Origin: Deltaproteobacteria bacterium
Lineage (GTDB): Bacteria > Desulfobacterota > Deferrimicrobia > Deferrimicrobiales > Deferrimicrobiaceae
Direction of reading: 5' to 3'
Assembly (NCBI GenBank): GCA_016218975.1
Contig: JACRCO010000080.1
Location: forward strand, 1 to 64,000
Length of the DNA stretch: 64,000 nt
In this document: positions 9,718-19,581 of the stretch, piece after piece
Layout of the letters: each line of letters begins with the position of its first letter
Position numbering within the stretch: the first letter of the stretch is position 1
The notes under the pieces: model-generated
The model's database searches: none
Told to the model about the DNA's origin: nothing
Seen by the model: the letters and a program-made list of their open reading frames with translations, nothing else
Position numbers and translations under genes: made by a program

Positions 9718-10816
9718 GGACGGCCTCTCCTTTTCCGATCCGCCGGAGCGCCGAGCGGACGATCCGCTCCGCCGCGTCGGGACGTGAAAACCCCGCGGCG
9801 GCGTCCCCCGCCGCGCCGCGGCTTTTGGGATCGAAGGCCCACGAAAGAAGGACGTCGAGGACCTTTTCCTCCGTGGCGTCGTCTTGCGCCATCCATACGC
9901 CGGCGCCGGTTGCGCAGAACTCCTCGGCATTCCGCTCCTGGTGCCGGTCGGCCGCGTGGGGGTACGGAATCAGGATGCAGGGCCGGCCGAAGAGGGCGGC
10001 CTCCGCGATGGAGAGAGCTCCCGCCCGCATTACGACCGCATGGCACAGGGCGAACACTTCCCCGATACGTTCGGTGAAGGAGAATGTCTCGACCTGAAGG
10101 CCCTCCTCGCGAACCGTCGCCGCCACCGCCTCGTGCTCCCCGGGGCCGGTCTGGAGCACGAATTTCACCGCGTGCCCTTCCCGCTTCACGCGACGGGCCA
10201 TTTCCACCGCCAGCCTGCTGATCGCGCGGGCCCCTTGAGAGCCGCCCATGGCGAATACTATGAAAGCCTCCCCGGCGGCCGCCGGCGTCCCCGCCTGCCG
10301 CGCTGCGGCCACTTCCCGCCGTACTGGGTTCCCGGTGACCTCGGTCCTGCCTGCAGGAAAATATGGTGCTGCCCCTTCAAAACCGAGATACACGCGCCTC
10401 GCCATCTTTCCCAACATGCGGTTCGCCCTGCCCGGCACGGCGTTCTGCTCCTGGAGGAAAAGCGGGATGCGGGCAGCCGCCGCCGCGACGGCCACCGGCA
10501 CGGAGGCGTAGCCGCCGACACCGAAGACCAGGTCCGGCCGCCGCCGCCCGAGGACTGAGAACGCAGCCGCGATCCCTTTCGCCATCCGCGCCATTCCAAC
10601 CACCCCTCCCGCTCCCTTGCCCAACACCTGTCCCGCGGGGACGAAATCGATCTCGTAACCGCGTCCCGGAATGGCCCGCGCTTCGAGGCCGGACTCGGTC
10701 CCGACGAAGGAAACGGAACCGCCGGGGACCAGGTCGAGAAACGCTTCAGCCAGCGCTATCCCCGGAAAAACGTGTCCGCCGGTTCCCCCGCCCGCGATGG
10801 TCAGAGTCAGCGACAA
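9710..10816 (-). CDS. murG: UDP-N-acetylglucosamine transferase MurG
   Basis: Peripheral inner-membrane GT-B glycosyltransferase (368 residues) that converts lipid I to lipid II. The N-terminal [17 protein letters not shown] loop and the acceptor motif [15 protein letters not shown] are present. The donor-binding region includes [14 protein letters not shown], and [35 protein letters not shown]-type sequence follows. The likely start is the TTG at 10816, since the glycine-rich loop begins at residue 9. The 5' end overlaps ftsW by 71 bases, implying coupled translation. Confidence 0.96.
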   Translation of the reverse strand: MSLTLTIAGGGTGGHVFPGIALAEAFLDLVPGGSVSFVGTESGLEARAIPGRGYEIDFVPAGQVLGKGAGGVVGMARMAKGIAAAFSVLGRRRPDLVFGVGGYASVPVAVAAAAARIPLFLQEQNAVPGRANRMLGKMARRVYLGFEGAAPYFPAGRTEVTGNPVRREVAAARQAGTPAAAGEAFIVFAMGGSQGARAISRLAVEMARRVKREGHAVKFVLQTGPGEHEAVAATVREEGLQVETFSFTERIGEVFALCHAVVMRAGALSIAEAALFGRPCILIPYPHAADRHQERNAEEFCATGAGVWMAQDDATEEKVLDVLLSWAFDPKSRGAAGDAAAGFSRPDAAERIVRSALRRIGKGEAVRV

Positions 10817-11927
10817 ACGTTTCCGCCCCTTTCATCGAGATGTTTATCAGCACGCCCACCGCCGCCATGTGGATTATGAGAGAGCTACCGCCGTAACTTA
10901 TGAAAGGCAGCACCATCCCCTTGGGAGGCAGCATTTTCAACCCGACCATTATGTTCATCAGCGCCTGGATTCCGATAACCGACGCAATACCCATCGCAAG
11001 ATACCTTCCGAACAGGTCACGCGCCCTTCGCGCTATCCGGAATCCGACGAACGCCATCGTCAGGAAACATGCCCCGACCGAGACGACCCCGGCAAAGCCC
11101 AGTTCCTCCCCGATGACGCAAAAGATGTAATCGGTGTGCAACTCCGGCAGGTAGTAAAGCTTCTGCCTGCCCGAGCCGAAACCCATGCCGAGAAAGCCGC
11201 CGTTGGAGAATGCGATCAGCGATTGAAGCACAGCGTATCCCGCCGTCTGCGCCTGGGAAACGGGATCGATGAAAGCCTTGAGCCTTGCCATGCGGTAAGG
11301 CTTCGCCGCGATCAGCAGGGCCGCGCCGGCCGCACACAGGCCCAAGGCCGCCGCCATGTACTTCCAGGGAAAACCCGCGACAAAAAGAAGCGCAAGGATC
11401 ACAGTGCCGATGACCACCGCCATGCCGAAATCGGGCTGCTTCAGAATCACGGCAAGAAAGGCGAAAGTCACGGCCAGCGCCGGCATGGATACCTTCACCC
11501 AATCCTTGGGATTTTCCCCTTTACGGTCGACGCAGAATGCGGCAAATGCTATGAGGACGAACTTCGCAAGCTCCGAGGGCTGGAAAGTGAAGAAGCGTAG
11601 GTTGATCCAGCGGGCGGCCCCGTTCGCCTTGTGCCCGATCCCCGGGATGAAAACCATGATGAGAAGGAAAAATGCCGCCCCCAGGAAAATCCGGATGTGC
11701 CTGCGGTAATAGTCGTAGTCGATCCGGATCAGCAGGACCGCCAGCGACGCGCCCACTGCAAGGAAGAGGACCTGCCTCTTGAAAAAGTAGGCGGCGTCGT
11801 AGCCGAGCTTCGGGTTGGCGCCTGCGCTGACGGACGTGGCGCTGTAGACCATCACCATGCCCAGCAACGACAGGACCACGGTGCAGAAAAAGAGGACCAG
11901 GTTCTCGTGCCGCTTGCCGAAGTTCAT
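10746..11927 (-). CDS. ftsW: Septal peptidoglycan polymerase FtsW
   Basis: SEDS-family membrane glycosyltransferase, about 393 residues with some ten hydrophobic segments, that polymerises lipid II at the septum together with FtsI. Family motifs include the early MVMVYSATS, YLPELHTDYIFCVIGEELGF and the terminal PPKGMVLPFISYGGSSLI. The ATG at 11927 overlaps the murD stop (ATGA). The hydrophilic C-terminal tail continues for roughly 25 codons past the murG start. FtsW is preferred over RodA because of the dcw context. Confidence 0.96.
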   Translation of the reverse strand: MNFGKRHENLVLFFCTVVLSLLGMVMVYSATSVSAGANPKLGYDAAYFFKRQVLFLAVGASLAVLLIRIDYDYYRRHIRIFLGAAFFLLIMVFIPGIGHKANGAARWINLRFFTFQPSELAKFVLIAFAAFCVDRKGENPKDWVKVSMPALAVTFAFLAVILKQPDFGMAVVIGTVILALLFVAGFPWKYMAAALGLCAAGAALLIAAKPYRMARLKAFIDPVSQAQTAGYAVLQSLIAFSNGGFLGMGFGSGRQKLYYLPELHTDYIFCVIGEELGFAGVVSVGACFLTMAFVGFRIARRARDLFGRYLAMGIASVIGIQALMNIMVGLKMLPPKGMVLPFISYGGSSLIIHMAAVGVLINISMKGAETFVADSDHRGRGNRRTRFSGDSAG

Positions 11928-13270
11928 GCCGGAAGCTCCCTGACCGCCTTTCGGAAAGCCTCGCCGCGCTCCTCGAAGTTCCTGAACTGGTCGAAACTCG
12001 AACATGCAGGTGAAAGGATCGCTACGTCCCCCGGCCGCGCCAGCGTATCAGCCAGACGGACCGCCTCGTCCAGTGATTCCACGCATGAAAGGGGCGCCGC
12101 GCCCCCGAGTTCCTTCGACATTCTTCCTCGCGCCTGCCCGAAAAGGACCGCCGCCCGCGCCTTCCGCCGCAGCGGCTCGCGCAGCGGGAGGAAATCGATC
12201 CCCTTGTCCTTTCCGCCCGCGATCAGCACCACGGGTTCCGAAAACCCCTCGAGGCATTTGAGCACGGCTCCGACGTTCGTCCCCTTGGAATCGTTGAACC
12301 AGGAGACGCCGCGCACCTGCCGGACGAACTCCACGCGGTGCGGCAGGCCCGGAAAAGACGCAAGGACTTCCCTGACGGCGTTCGGCGAAACACCCATGCG
12401 GCGCGCCGCCGCGATCGCCGCCATGGCGTTCTCCACGTTCTGCGCTCCGCGGATCTTGAGAAGCGCGCGGGGGTACCTTTCCTCCTTCCCGCCGCCGCGG
12501 TACACCATCTCGTCGCCTTCGAGGCACACGCCTTCGGACAGGCGCTTCGTCAGGGAGAAGGGAACCTTTTCCGCACGTATATTTGCAACACGCCGGGAAA
12601 CTTCAGGATCGTCGGCGTTGAAGACAGCCGCATCCGAGGGGCCCTGGTTCCGGAAGACGGCCATCTTCACGTCCGCGTAGGCGTCGAAGTCCCGGTACCG
12701 GTCGCTGTGATCCTCGGTGAGGTTCAGCAGGACCGCGACCTTCGGCCGGAATGTGTCTATCGTCTCGAGCTGGAAGCTCGACGCCTCCACCACACCCCAG
12801 TCGTACGGCGCACCGGCCGCGGCGGAAAACGGCGTCCCCAGGTTCCCGCCGACGAACACGCCGGGAAACCCGCGCGACGCCATCTCCCCCACCAGCGTCG
12901 TCACGGTGGACTTTCCGTTTGTCCCGGTGACGGCCGTCACGCTCCCGCGGAAATACCTGTAAGCCAGCTCCAGCTCACCCCATACCGGCGCGTTTTTCCG
13001 GCGCAGCGATTCCCCGGGGAGCTTCTCCCGGGGAACGCCCGGAGAGAGCACCACGAGATCCGCCCGGGCCGCTTCCCCTTCGCCCATCCGCCCGCGATCG
13101 AAGGCGATGCTCGCGGGTATTACCGTTCCAAGCGACCTCTCCACGTCCGGCTTCGGACGTTCGTCCAGAAGCGTCACGACAGCTCCTTCCCGCAGCAGTA
13201 GAAAGGCGGCGGCCATCCCGGACGAACCGGCCCCGACAACGAAGACGTTCTTGCCCGCGAGAGTTTCCAT
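11924..13270 (-). CDS. murD: UDP-N-acetylmuramoyl-L-alanine-D-glutamate ligase
   Basis: Cytosolic Mur ligase of 448 residues that adds D-Glu. VFVVGAGSSGMAAAFLLL is the N-terminal UDP-binding fold, AVTGTNGKSTVTTLVGEM is the ATP site, and NLTEDHSDRY and FNDSKGTNVGA are conserved catalytic segments. The C-terminal LSPACSSFDQFRNFEERGE is the standard MurD ending. It sits 1 base after mraY's stop region in the direction of transcription and overlaps ftsW by 4 bases. Confidence 0.97.
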   Translation of the reverse strand: METLAGKNVFVVGAGSSGMAAAFLLLREGAVVTLLDERPKPDVERSLGTVIPASIAFDRGRMGEGEAARADLVVLSPGVPREKLPGESLRRKNAPVWGELELAYRYFRGSVTAVTGTNGKSTVTTLVGEMASRGFPGVFVGGNLGTPFSAAAGAPYDWGVVEASSFQLETIDTFRPKVAVLLNLTEDHSDRYRDFDAYADVKMAVFRNQGPSDAAVFNADDPEVSRRVANIRAEKVPFSLTKRLSEGVCLEGDEMVYRGGGKEERYPRALLKIRGAQNVENAMAAIAAARRMGVSPNAVREVLASFPGLPHRVEFVRQVRGVSWFNDSKGTNVGAVLKCLEGFSEPVVLIAGGKDKGIDFLPLREPLRRKARAAVLFGQARGRMSKELGGAAPLSCVESLDEAVRLADTLARPGDVAILSPACSSFDQFRNFEERGEAFRKAVRELPA

Positions 13271-13271
13271 C

Positions 13272-14348
13272 TCATCGGATCTTCAGCGTGCTGATAGCCA
13301 GCAGCGCAAGGATGATCGAAATTATCCAGAACCGCACGATGATCTTCGGCTCCGCCCAACCTTTCAGCTCGAAGTGATGATGGACGGGGGCCATTCGGAA
13401 GATCCGCTTCCGCGTGGTCTTGAAGAAGTACACCTGCAGGATCACCGATACGGCCTCCATGACGAAAACCCCGCCGACCAGCGCCAGCACGATCTCCTGT
13501 TTCACCATGACGGCCACCGCGCCCAGCGCAGCTCCCAGCGACAGGGAACCGGTGTCCCCCATGAACACCTGCGCCGGGTAAGTGTTGTACCAGAGGAATC
13601 CGATGCCGGCACCCGCCATCGCGCCGCAGAAGATCGTCAGTTCTCCCGCGCCCGGCACGTACTGTATCTGGAGGTAGTTGGCGATCTTTATGTGGCCCGC
13701 AAGATACGCGAAGAGCATGTAGGTCCCCGCGGAGATGATCGACGGCCCGATGGCGAGCCCGTCGAGGCCGTCCGTCAGGTTCACCGCGTTGGAAGCCCCC
13801 ACGATCACGAAGATGACGAACGGAATGTATAAGTACCCGAGGCTCGGATTGAGCTTCTTGAAAAAAGGTATGCTCACCTTGTCCTGGAATCCGATGTCCA
13901 GGTAGATGAGCGATGCCGCGATCGCCGCAAGAAGAATCTGGCACAGGAACTTCGCACGGGGGGAAAGCCCCTTCGAATCCTTCTTGACGACTTTCCGGTA
14001 GTCGTCCACGAAACCGATCGTCCCGAATCCCACGGTCACGAATACGGCGATCCAGATGTAGGGGTTCCCGAGGTTCGCCCATAAAAGCGTCGGGATGACG
14101 GTGGCCAGCACGATGAGCAGACCGCCCATCGTAGGCGTCCCTTCCTTGGCGAGATGGCTCTCCGGACCGTCCCGCCGGATCGTCTGGCCGATCTGGTGGG
14201 ACCCCAGTTCCCGTATCAGCCAGGGCCCGATCACGAAGCAGAGAAGAAGCGCCGTGATCGCCGCGTAGATCGTGCGGAAAGTGATGTAGCGGAAGACGTT
14301 GAAAAACGAATAATCCGCGTGAAGCGGAAAAAGCAGGTGGTACAGCAT
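13272..14348 (-). CDS. mraY: Phospho-N-acetylmuramoyl-pentapeptide transferase
   Basis: Polytopic inner-membrane transferase (358 residues, about ten membrane segments) that makes lipid I from UDP-MurNAc-pentapeptide and undecaprenyl phosphate. The Mg2+ motif FVDDYRKV, the signature [15 protein letters not shown] and the histidine cluster [11 protein letters not shown] are all intact. The neighbours are murF, 6 bp upstream, and murD downstream. Another open frame of similar extent on the same strand is a shadow of this gene. Confidence 0.98.
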   Translation of the reverse strand: MLYHLLFPLHADYSFFNVFRYITFRTIYAAITALLLCFVIGPWLIRELGSHQIGQTIRRDGPESHLAKEGTPTMGGLLIVLATVIPTLLWANLGNPYIWIAVFVTVGFGTIGFVDDYRKVVKKDSKGLSPRAKFLCQILLAAIAASLIYLDIGFQDKVSIPFFKKLNPSLGYLYIPFVIFVIVGASNAVNLTDGLDGLAIGPSIISAGTYMLFAYLAGHIKIANYLQIQYVPGAGELTIFCGAMAGAGIGFLWYNTYPAQVFMGDTGSLSLGAALGAVAVMVKQEIVLALVGGVFVMEAVSVILQVYFFKTTRKRIFRMAPVHHHFELKGWAEPKIIVRFWIISIILALLAISTLKIR

Positions 14349-14354
14349 CGTTGT

Positions 14355-15752
14355 TTATGTCCATTCCCTTTCGATCTCGTTGGCGATCGTCTCTAGCCGC
14401 ATCCCGCGCGACCCCTTGACCAGGACGACGTCCCCTTCCCGGATAGCTCCGAGGACCATGTCTTTCAATCGATCCCGGTCGCCGGTATGCGACACCTTCC
14501 CGGGATCCATCCCTCCCTCGACCGCCCCCCGCGCGATATGCGCCGCCGCTTCCCCGAACGTGAAAAGAAGGTCTACGGAAGAGGCCGAGGCGAGGTGTCC
14601 TATCCGGAAGTGGGATGCGGGCGAAGCCTCACCCAGCTCCAGCATATCTCCCAATACGGCCACGCAGCGGCGGTTTCCGTGAAGCAATCGCAGGCTCCGC
14701 AACGCCGCCTCCGTCGATGCAGGGTTGGCGTTGTACGTGTCGTCCAGCAGAAGGCCGCCGCCCCGCAGAGCGACCGAATGGAACCGTCCCCGCACGGGGG
14801 AGAAGGCGGAGAATCCGCCTGATAGTTCCTCGGGGCGCGCTCCGAGGACGTAGGCCGCCGCCGTTGCCGCAAGCGCGTTCATAAGGTGATGCTCCCCGGT
14901 CACCGGAAGCGCGGAGGTGAATTCCCCCGACGGGGTCCGAACGGCGATCCGCATTCCGCGGTCGTCCATGGAAATGATGCGGCCCGAGAACTCGTTGAGC
15001 GCCACGCCGAAATAGATCTTCCGGGCCTTGCAGCGGCCCGCTTCCCTGACGACCCGCAGATCGGTCGCGTTCACAACCGCGGTGCCGGTTTCGGCAAGGG
15101 CGCGGTAAAGGTCCCCCTTCTCGCGCGCAACGCCTTCGAGGGTCCCAAGCCCCTGCAGGTGCGCCGGGGCGATGTTCGTTATGACGCCTATGTCGGGTGC
15201 TGCGATCGCAGCGAGACGTGTGATCTCTCCGGGCTGGTTCGTTCCCATTTCCATCACGGCCGCGTCGTGCTTCTCGGACAGCTCGAGCAGCGCAAGCGGC
15301 ATGCCGATCAGGTTGTTCCGATTCCCCGGGTTCCGCAGCACGTTTCTGCCCGGCGCGAGGAGTCCCGAGAGCATCTCTTTTGTCGAAGTCTTCCCCGAAC
15401 TCCCGGTAATTCCCACGATGGGGATCCTGCGCAGCCGCCGGCGGTGCGCGTGGGCCAGGTCGCCCAGCGCTTCTACGGCGTTGCGGACGACGAAAACCGG
15501 TTTACCTGCGAGGATCTCCGCCGGAACCTTCGCGGCCCCTTCCTCCGACACTATGGCCGCCAGCGCTCCTTTTCCGAAGACCTCCCCGACGAAGGTCGCG
15601 CCGTCCACCCGTTCCCCATGCAGGGCGACGAAGAGGCCTCCCGGCGTGATCTCCCGGCTGTCGGCCGAAACCGCCCCTATAGGCGTGCGCGCAGGGAATG
15701 AACCGCCCGCCCGGAGAGGATGTACCGCCCCTACAACTTCTTCGAGCGTCAT
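14355..15752 (-). CDS. murF: UDP-MurNAc-tripeptide-D-alanyl-D-alanine ligase
   Basis: Mur ligase of about 465 residues that adds the D-Ala-D-Ala made by Ddl. GAVSADSREITPGGLFVALHG is the substrate domain, GITGSSGKTSTKEMLSG is the P-loop, and DDTYNANPASTEAALRSL is the family-specific motif. The ATG at 15752 lies 1 base from the murE stop and gives the normal N-terminus (MTLEEVV); the frame remains open to 15956 inside murE without homology. The final residues include LVKGSRGMRLE, as in other MurF proteins. Confidence 0.97.
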   Translation of the reverse strand: MTLEEVVGAVHPLRAGGSFPARTPIGAVSADSREITPGGLFVALHGERVDGATFVGEVFGKGALAAIVSEEGAAKVPAEILAGKPVFVVRNAVEALGDLAHAHRRRLRRIPIVGITGSSGKTSTKEMLSGLLAPGRNVLRNPGNRNNLIGMPLALLELSEKHDAAVMEMGTNQPGEITRLAAIAAPDIGVITNIAPAHLQGLGTLEGVAREKGDLYRALAETGTAVVNATDLRVVREAGRCKARKIYFGVALNEFSGRIISMDDRGMRIAVRTPSGEFTSALPVTGEHHLMNALAATAAAYVLGARPEELSGGFSAFSPVRGRFHSVALRGGGLLLDDTYNANPASTEAALRSLRLLHGNRRCVAVLGDMLELGEASPASHFRIGHLASASSVDLLFTFGEAAAHIARGAVEGGMDPGKVSHTGDRDRLKDMVLGAIREGDVVLVKGSRGMRLETIANEIEREWT

Positions 15753-15753
15753 C

Positions 15754-17250
15754 CTACACGTCGGCGGAAAGCACTCCCCGGACGATTTCCCGGTCGTCGA
15801 ACGGCAGGCTCCGGTCCCCGATGATCTGAACATTCTCATGTCCTTTCCCCGCGATCGCCACCGTGTCGCCCGGACGGGCAAGGGACAGCGCCCGCGCAAT
15901 CGCCGCTTTTCTGTCTGAGATAACCATGAAATAGCCGTCTTTCCACGGCACATCACCCTCGGCTTCGAGGAACCCTTCCGACCGCAGCCCCGGCAGGATA
16001 TCGAAGATAATGGAGGCCGGGTCCTCGTTGCGGGGATTGTCGGAAGTCACCACGACCACGTGCGAGCGGAGCGCCGTAATCCTCCCCATCTCCGGCCGTT
16101 TCCCCCGGTCCCGGTTCCCTCCGCAACCGAAGACAGTAATCAGCCTTCCTTCGCCGAGGCCCTCCAGCGTGGAGAGGACGCGGTCCAGCCCTTCCGGCGT
16201 GTGGGCATAGTCGACGAAAACATGCAGCCCACGCCGATTCGGGATCTCTTCCATTCTACCCGGAATGGATGAAAGGCCTTCCACCCCGGCACGAATCGCG
16301 TCATCGGGAATCCCCAGGATGCCGGCTGCGCAGACCGCCGCCATGACGTTGGACGCGTTGTATGCCCCCACCAGGCGGGTGCGGAGGTCCAGCGCCCCCC
16401 ACGGCGTTAGAAGCGACATGCTCGTCCCCGTCCAATCGGTTTCCACTCGCGACGGCGACACCCGGCAATCCCGCCGGAAGCCGTAGGTGACGGCTTCGGG
16501 AAATTCCCGCGCGAGCCGTATCCCGTACGGATCGTCCATGTTGATGGCGATCCCGGGATGCTTTCCTCCTGCGGGGAGATACATACGGAAGAATTTCGCC
16601 TTGGCGTCGAAATAGTTCTCCATTGTGCCGTGATAGTCCAGGTGGTCGCGGGACAGGTTGGTGAAGACCCCCGTATCGAAACGCACGCCCGCGATCCTCC
16701 CCTGCGCGGCGCTGTGCGAAGACACTTCCATGACGGCGTGGGTGGCGCCGCGGGAGAGCGCTTCCGACATCACCTCCTGCAGTTCGTGGGGAAAGGGCGT
16801 CGTGAGCCCCGTCCGCAACGTCTCTCCCCCCACCCGGTAATTTATGGTGCCGATCACCGCCGGCGTGATTCCCGCCGCCGCGAAGATCGACTCGAGCAGG
16901 TAGGTGACCGTTGTCTTTCCGTTCGTCCCCGTCACGCCGATCACCTTCAGCTTCGCCGTCGGATCGCCATGGAAGCGCGCGGCGACCGCCGGAAGCGCCT
17001 CGGCGGTGGAGGGAACCCGGACGGCGGGGAGCGGGAGGGAGGGTATCTCCCGCTCCACCAGCGCCGCCGCCGCTCCCGCGCGCGCTGCCTGCGGCAGGAA
17101 CTCGTGGCCGTCCGTCCGTTCTCCGGAAAGGGCGACGAACAGGTCGCCCTTCCGCACCTTCCGGGAATCGACGGCGATGCCGCCGATTTCGATGGAACCG
17201 TGCGGCGTCTCCATCGGCGCCGCGTTTGTGAGGATTTCCGACAGTTTCAT
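15754..17250 (-). CDS. murE: UDP-MurNAc-L-Ala-D-Glu meso-diaminopimelate ligase
   Basis: Mur ligase of 498 residues that adds the third peptide residue. The UDP-binding fold (GIAVDSRKVRKGDLFVAL), P-loop GVTGTNGKTTVTYLLES and FGCGGNRDRGKRPEMG are present. The motif SDNPRNEDP contains DNPR, which marks meso-diaminopimelate specificity rather than lysine, so the wall is of the Gram-negative type. The start is the ATG at 17250 (MKLSEIL). The frame stays open far upstream to 18216, but that extension is out-of-frame reading of ftsI. Confidence 0.97.
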   Translation of the reverse strand: MKLSEILTNAAPMETPHGSIEIGGIAVDSRKVRKGDLFVALSGERTDGHEFLPQAARAGAAAALVEREIPSLPLPAVRVPSTAEALPAVAARFHGDPTAKLKVIGVTGTNGKTTVTYLLESIFAAAGITPAVIGTINYRVGGETLRTGLTTPFPHELQEVMSEALSRGATHAVMEVSSHSAAQGRIAGVRFDTGVFTNLSRDHLDYHGTMENYFDAKAKFFRMYLPAGGKHPGIAINMDDPYGIRLAREFPEAVTYGFRRDCRVSPSRVETDWTGTSMSLLTPWGALDLRTRLVGAYNASNVMAAVCAAGILGIPDDAIRAGVEGLSSIPGRMEEIPNRRGLHVFVDYAHTPEGLDRVLSTLEGLGEGRLITVFGCGGNRDRGKRPEMGRITALRSHVVVVTSDNPRNEDPASIIFDILPGLRSEGFLEAEGDVPWKDGYFMVISDRKAAIARALSLARPGDTVAIAGKGHENVQIIGDRSLPFDDREIVRGVLSADV

Positions 17251-17258
17251 CACTTTTT

Positions 17259-19232
17259 CTACTTCCCGCCGAACGCCACGTTGACTTCCGTCCCCGGTGC
17301 GAGAGTTTCCCCCGGCGCGGGGGTCTGCGCCCGCGCCACTCCTGTTCCAGACAGGTTCAGTTTGACGGAGTACCGTCCCATCACATCGACGACCCTGCCC
17401 ATGCTCAAACCCCTCAGGTCCGGCATCACCATGGCGCTCCGGGCGGGCGCCGTGGATACCTTGACGATCGGGACCTTCCGGGCGGCCCTGTTTTCTCCGG
17501 CGGGAGCCGCATGCGCGATGGGCTCCGTCGGGGAAATTCCGAGGTAATAAGCGGTCTTCACCGCAATCTGGTTGAAGGCGGGCGCGGCCACCACTCCGCC
17601 GTATACCTGCCCTTTCGGTTCGTCGACCATGACGAGTATCATCAGCTCGGGATCCTGGAGCGGAAGGAAGCCGATGAACGAAGAGACCCTCTTGTTCGGG
17701 GAATATTTCCCCGTCCCCACCTCGACCTTCTGGGCGGTGCCCGTCTTGCCGCCTACGAGGAATCCCTTGATGCGGGCCTGCGTCCCTGTGCCGTCCTCCT
17801 GGACCACAAGCCCCATCATCTCGCGCATCGTCTGCGATGTGGCCGGGGAAAGGACTCGCCGGAGCTCCTTCGGCTCCCCGCGGTATACGATCTTGCCCTC
17901 GGGATCCCTGATCTCCCTCACGATATACGGCTTCATCACCTTCCCGCCGTTGACCACTGCGGAGAGCGCCGTGGCCATCTGGATCGGCGTGACGGAGATC
18001 CCCTGCCCGAAGGAAACAGTTGCACGCCGGATCCCCGTGAAGCTGTTCCGAGGTCCCATGATCCCGCTGATCTCTCCTATAAGCTCGATCCCGGTCTTCG
18101 TCCCGAACCCGAAGGAGCGGATCATGTCGTAGAAACGCTCCGAATCCATCCTTTCGGCGATCTTCGAGGCGCCTATGTTGCTCGAATACTTGAGCACGTC
18201 GGGGACGGTGAGCCATCCGTGCGGGTGCGCGTCGTGCAGGACGCGGCCTGCGTACCGGTATGAGCCGTTCTCGCAGAAGATCTTCTCCGAAGTCTTCACG
18301 GCCCCCAGTTCCAGTGCGGAGGCCATCGTGAACACCTTGAAGGTGGAGCCGGGCTCGTAGGCGTCGGTGAGTGCGTGATTCTTCCGCGCCTCCGGAATCG
18401 CCGTCGTCGGCGCGTTCGGGTTGTACGTGGGAAGGGTGGCCATCGCCAGGATCTCCCCCGTCTTCGGCCGCATCACCAGCGCGACGCCGCCCTTCGCGCT
18501 GTATTTCGCCACCGCCTCCTTCAACTCGCTTTCGGCGACGTGCTGCACGTTACGGTCGACGGTGAGCAACACCGAGCTTCCCTTCGAATTCACCTCGATC
18601 GGCGTCGACGACGAAACGAAAACCCGGCCGCGCGCGTCCCGCTCGCACAGGATATATCCGGGCTGCCCGCGCAGATCGTTGTCCAGGGAACGCTCGACCC
18701 CTTCGATCCCCACGCTGTCCAGGTTGGTGAATCCCAGCAGCGACGATGCAAGCTCACGGTTGGGGTAGAAGCGCTTCGGCTCCTCGACCAGCCCTATCCC
18801 GCCATCCGCCCACCCGTGCCCCTTCCCCTCCCCGAGCGCCACCCGGACTTCCCGCACGGCCTCCTCCGCCGCAGAGGAGGGCATCTGGCGCTTCATCCAC
18901 AGGAAGCCTTTCTCTTTGGCGAACTGCTTGCGCAGCTCCGACGCAGGGCGGGAGAGGCGGCGGGCCAGAATCTCGGCCGCTGCGTCCGGGGATTTCAGCT
19001 TGGCCGGCTGGACGAAGATCGACTTCGTGGAGATGCTGACCGCCAGCTCGTTGCCGGTTCTGTCGAGGATCGCGCCGCGCTGCGGCATGAGGGTGATGGT
19101 GGCGGTTACCTGCCTGGCCGCCCTTTCCCGTATCTCGCGTATTCCAAGGACCTGGATGTGGAAAGCCCGGAGGACGACGAGCGCGAAGATTGCCGCCAGC
19201 CCGCCGATGATGATCCGGGCACGGGGGTTCAT
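17259..19232 (-). CDS. ftsI: Septal transpeptidase FtsI/PBP3 with PASTA domain
   Basis: Class B penicillin-binding protein of 657 residues that cross-links septal peptidoglycan. A short cytoplasmic tail and one membrane segment (about residues 8-26) are followed by the dimerisation domain and the transpeptidase domain. Active-site motifs are STFK (in AYEPGSTFKVF), SSN (in KYSSNIGASK) and KTG (in VGGKTGTAQK). A PASTA domain closes the protein (MVMPDLRGLSMGRVVD to the end), as in many deltaproteobacterial and Gram-positive homologues. The ATG at 19232 overlaps the ftsL stop (ATGA). Confidence 0.96.
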   Translation of the reverse strand: MNPRARIIIGGLAAIFALVVLRAFHIQVLGIREIRERAARQVTATITLMPQRGAILDRTGNELAVSISTKSIFVQPAKLKSPDAAAEILARRLSRPASELRKQFAKEKGFLWMKRQMPSSAAEEAVREVRVALGEGKGHGWADGGIGLVEEPKRFYPNRELASSLLGFTNLDSVGIEGVERSLDNDLRGQPGYILCERDARGRVFVSSSTPIEVNSKGSSVLLTVDRNVQHVAESELKEAVAKYSAKGGVALVMRPKTGEILAMATLPTYNPNAPTTAIPEARKNHALTDAYEPGSTFKVFTMASALELGAVKTSEKIFCENGSYRYAGRVLHDAHPHGWLTVPDVLKYSSNIGASKIAERMDSERFYDMIRSFGFGTKTGIELIGEISGIMGPRNSFTGIRRATVSFGQGISVTPIQMATALSAVVNGGKVMKPYIVREIRDPEGKIVYRGEPKELRRVLSPATSQTMREMMGLVVQEDGTGTQARIKGFLVGGKTGTAQKVEVGTGKYSPNKRVSSFIGFLPLQDPELMILVMVDEPKGQVYGGVVAAPAFNQIAVKTAYYLGISPTEPIAHAAPAGENRAARKVPIVKVSTAPARSAMVMPDLRGLSMGRVVDVMGRYSVKLNLSGTGVARAQTPAPGETLAPGTEVNVAFGGK

Positions 19233-19567
19233 TTCACGCGGAGTATCCTCTCCGTCTTCGGAGCGACCATGCCAAGCTGGTTCTTCGCGATGGCCTCGAT
19301 CCGCGCGGGGCTGCGGAGCATAAGTATCTCGGTCCTGAGAAGATCCCTTTCTTTCCTCAGGTTCCGCTGCTCTTCCAGTGAGGTGGAAACCGCGTAGCCC
19401 ATCCGGTAGTACTTGCCGGAGATCCAGACATTGAAAAGCGCGACCGCGAGGAGTATGGCGAACAACGCCGCCAGCCGCCTGCGCCTCGGCATCGTCGGGA
19501 AGACGGGCGCCTCCTTGCGGATCTCGGTTATCATGCAAACGCCGTTTCCGACCATGATCCTCTGCAT
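19229..19567 (-). CDS. ftsL: Cell division protein FtsL
   Basis: Small bitopic protein of 112 residues. A basic cytoplasmic end (PRRRRL) precedes one membrane helix (about residues 32-48, LAALFAILLAVALFNVWI) and a periplasmic leucine-zipper-like coiled coil (SLEEQRNLRKERDLLRTEIL). It ends with the LGMVAP-type motif common in FtsL. It lies between rsmH and ftsI, where FtsL is always found in dcw clusters. In-frame ATGs at 19555 and 19534 are alternative starts. Sequence conservation is low in this family, so context carries weight. Confidence 0.88.
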   Translation of the reverse strand: MQRIMVGNGVCMITEIRKEAPVFPTMPRRRRLAALFAILLAVALFNVWISGKYYRMGYAVSTSLEEQRNLRKERDLLRTEILMLRSPARIEAIAKNQLGMVAPKTERILRVK

Positions 19568-19581
19568 CGCTTCTCCTCCTG

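Noticed and set aside
13174-14364. A 396-codon minus-strand frame overlapping mraY
   Set aside because: It is a different frame of the mraY coding sequence; mraY itself has all family motifs.
17259-18216. N-terminal extension of the murE frame
   Set aside because: The extension lies inside ftsI in another frame and has the Arg/Gly-rich composition of a shadow; MurE homology begins exactly at the ATG at 17250.
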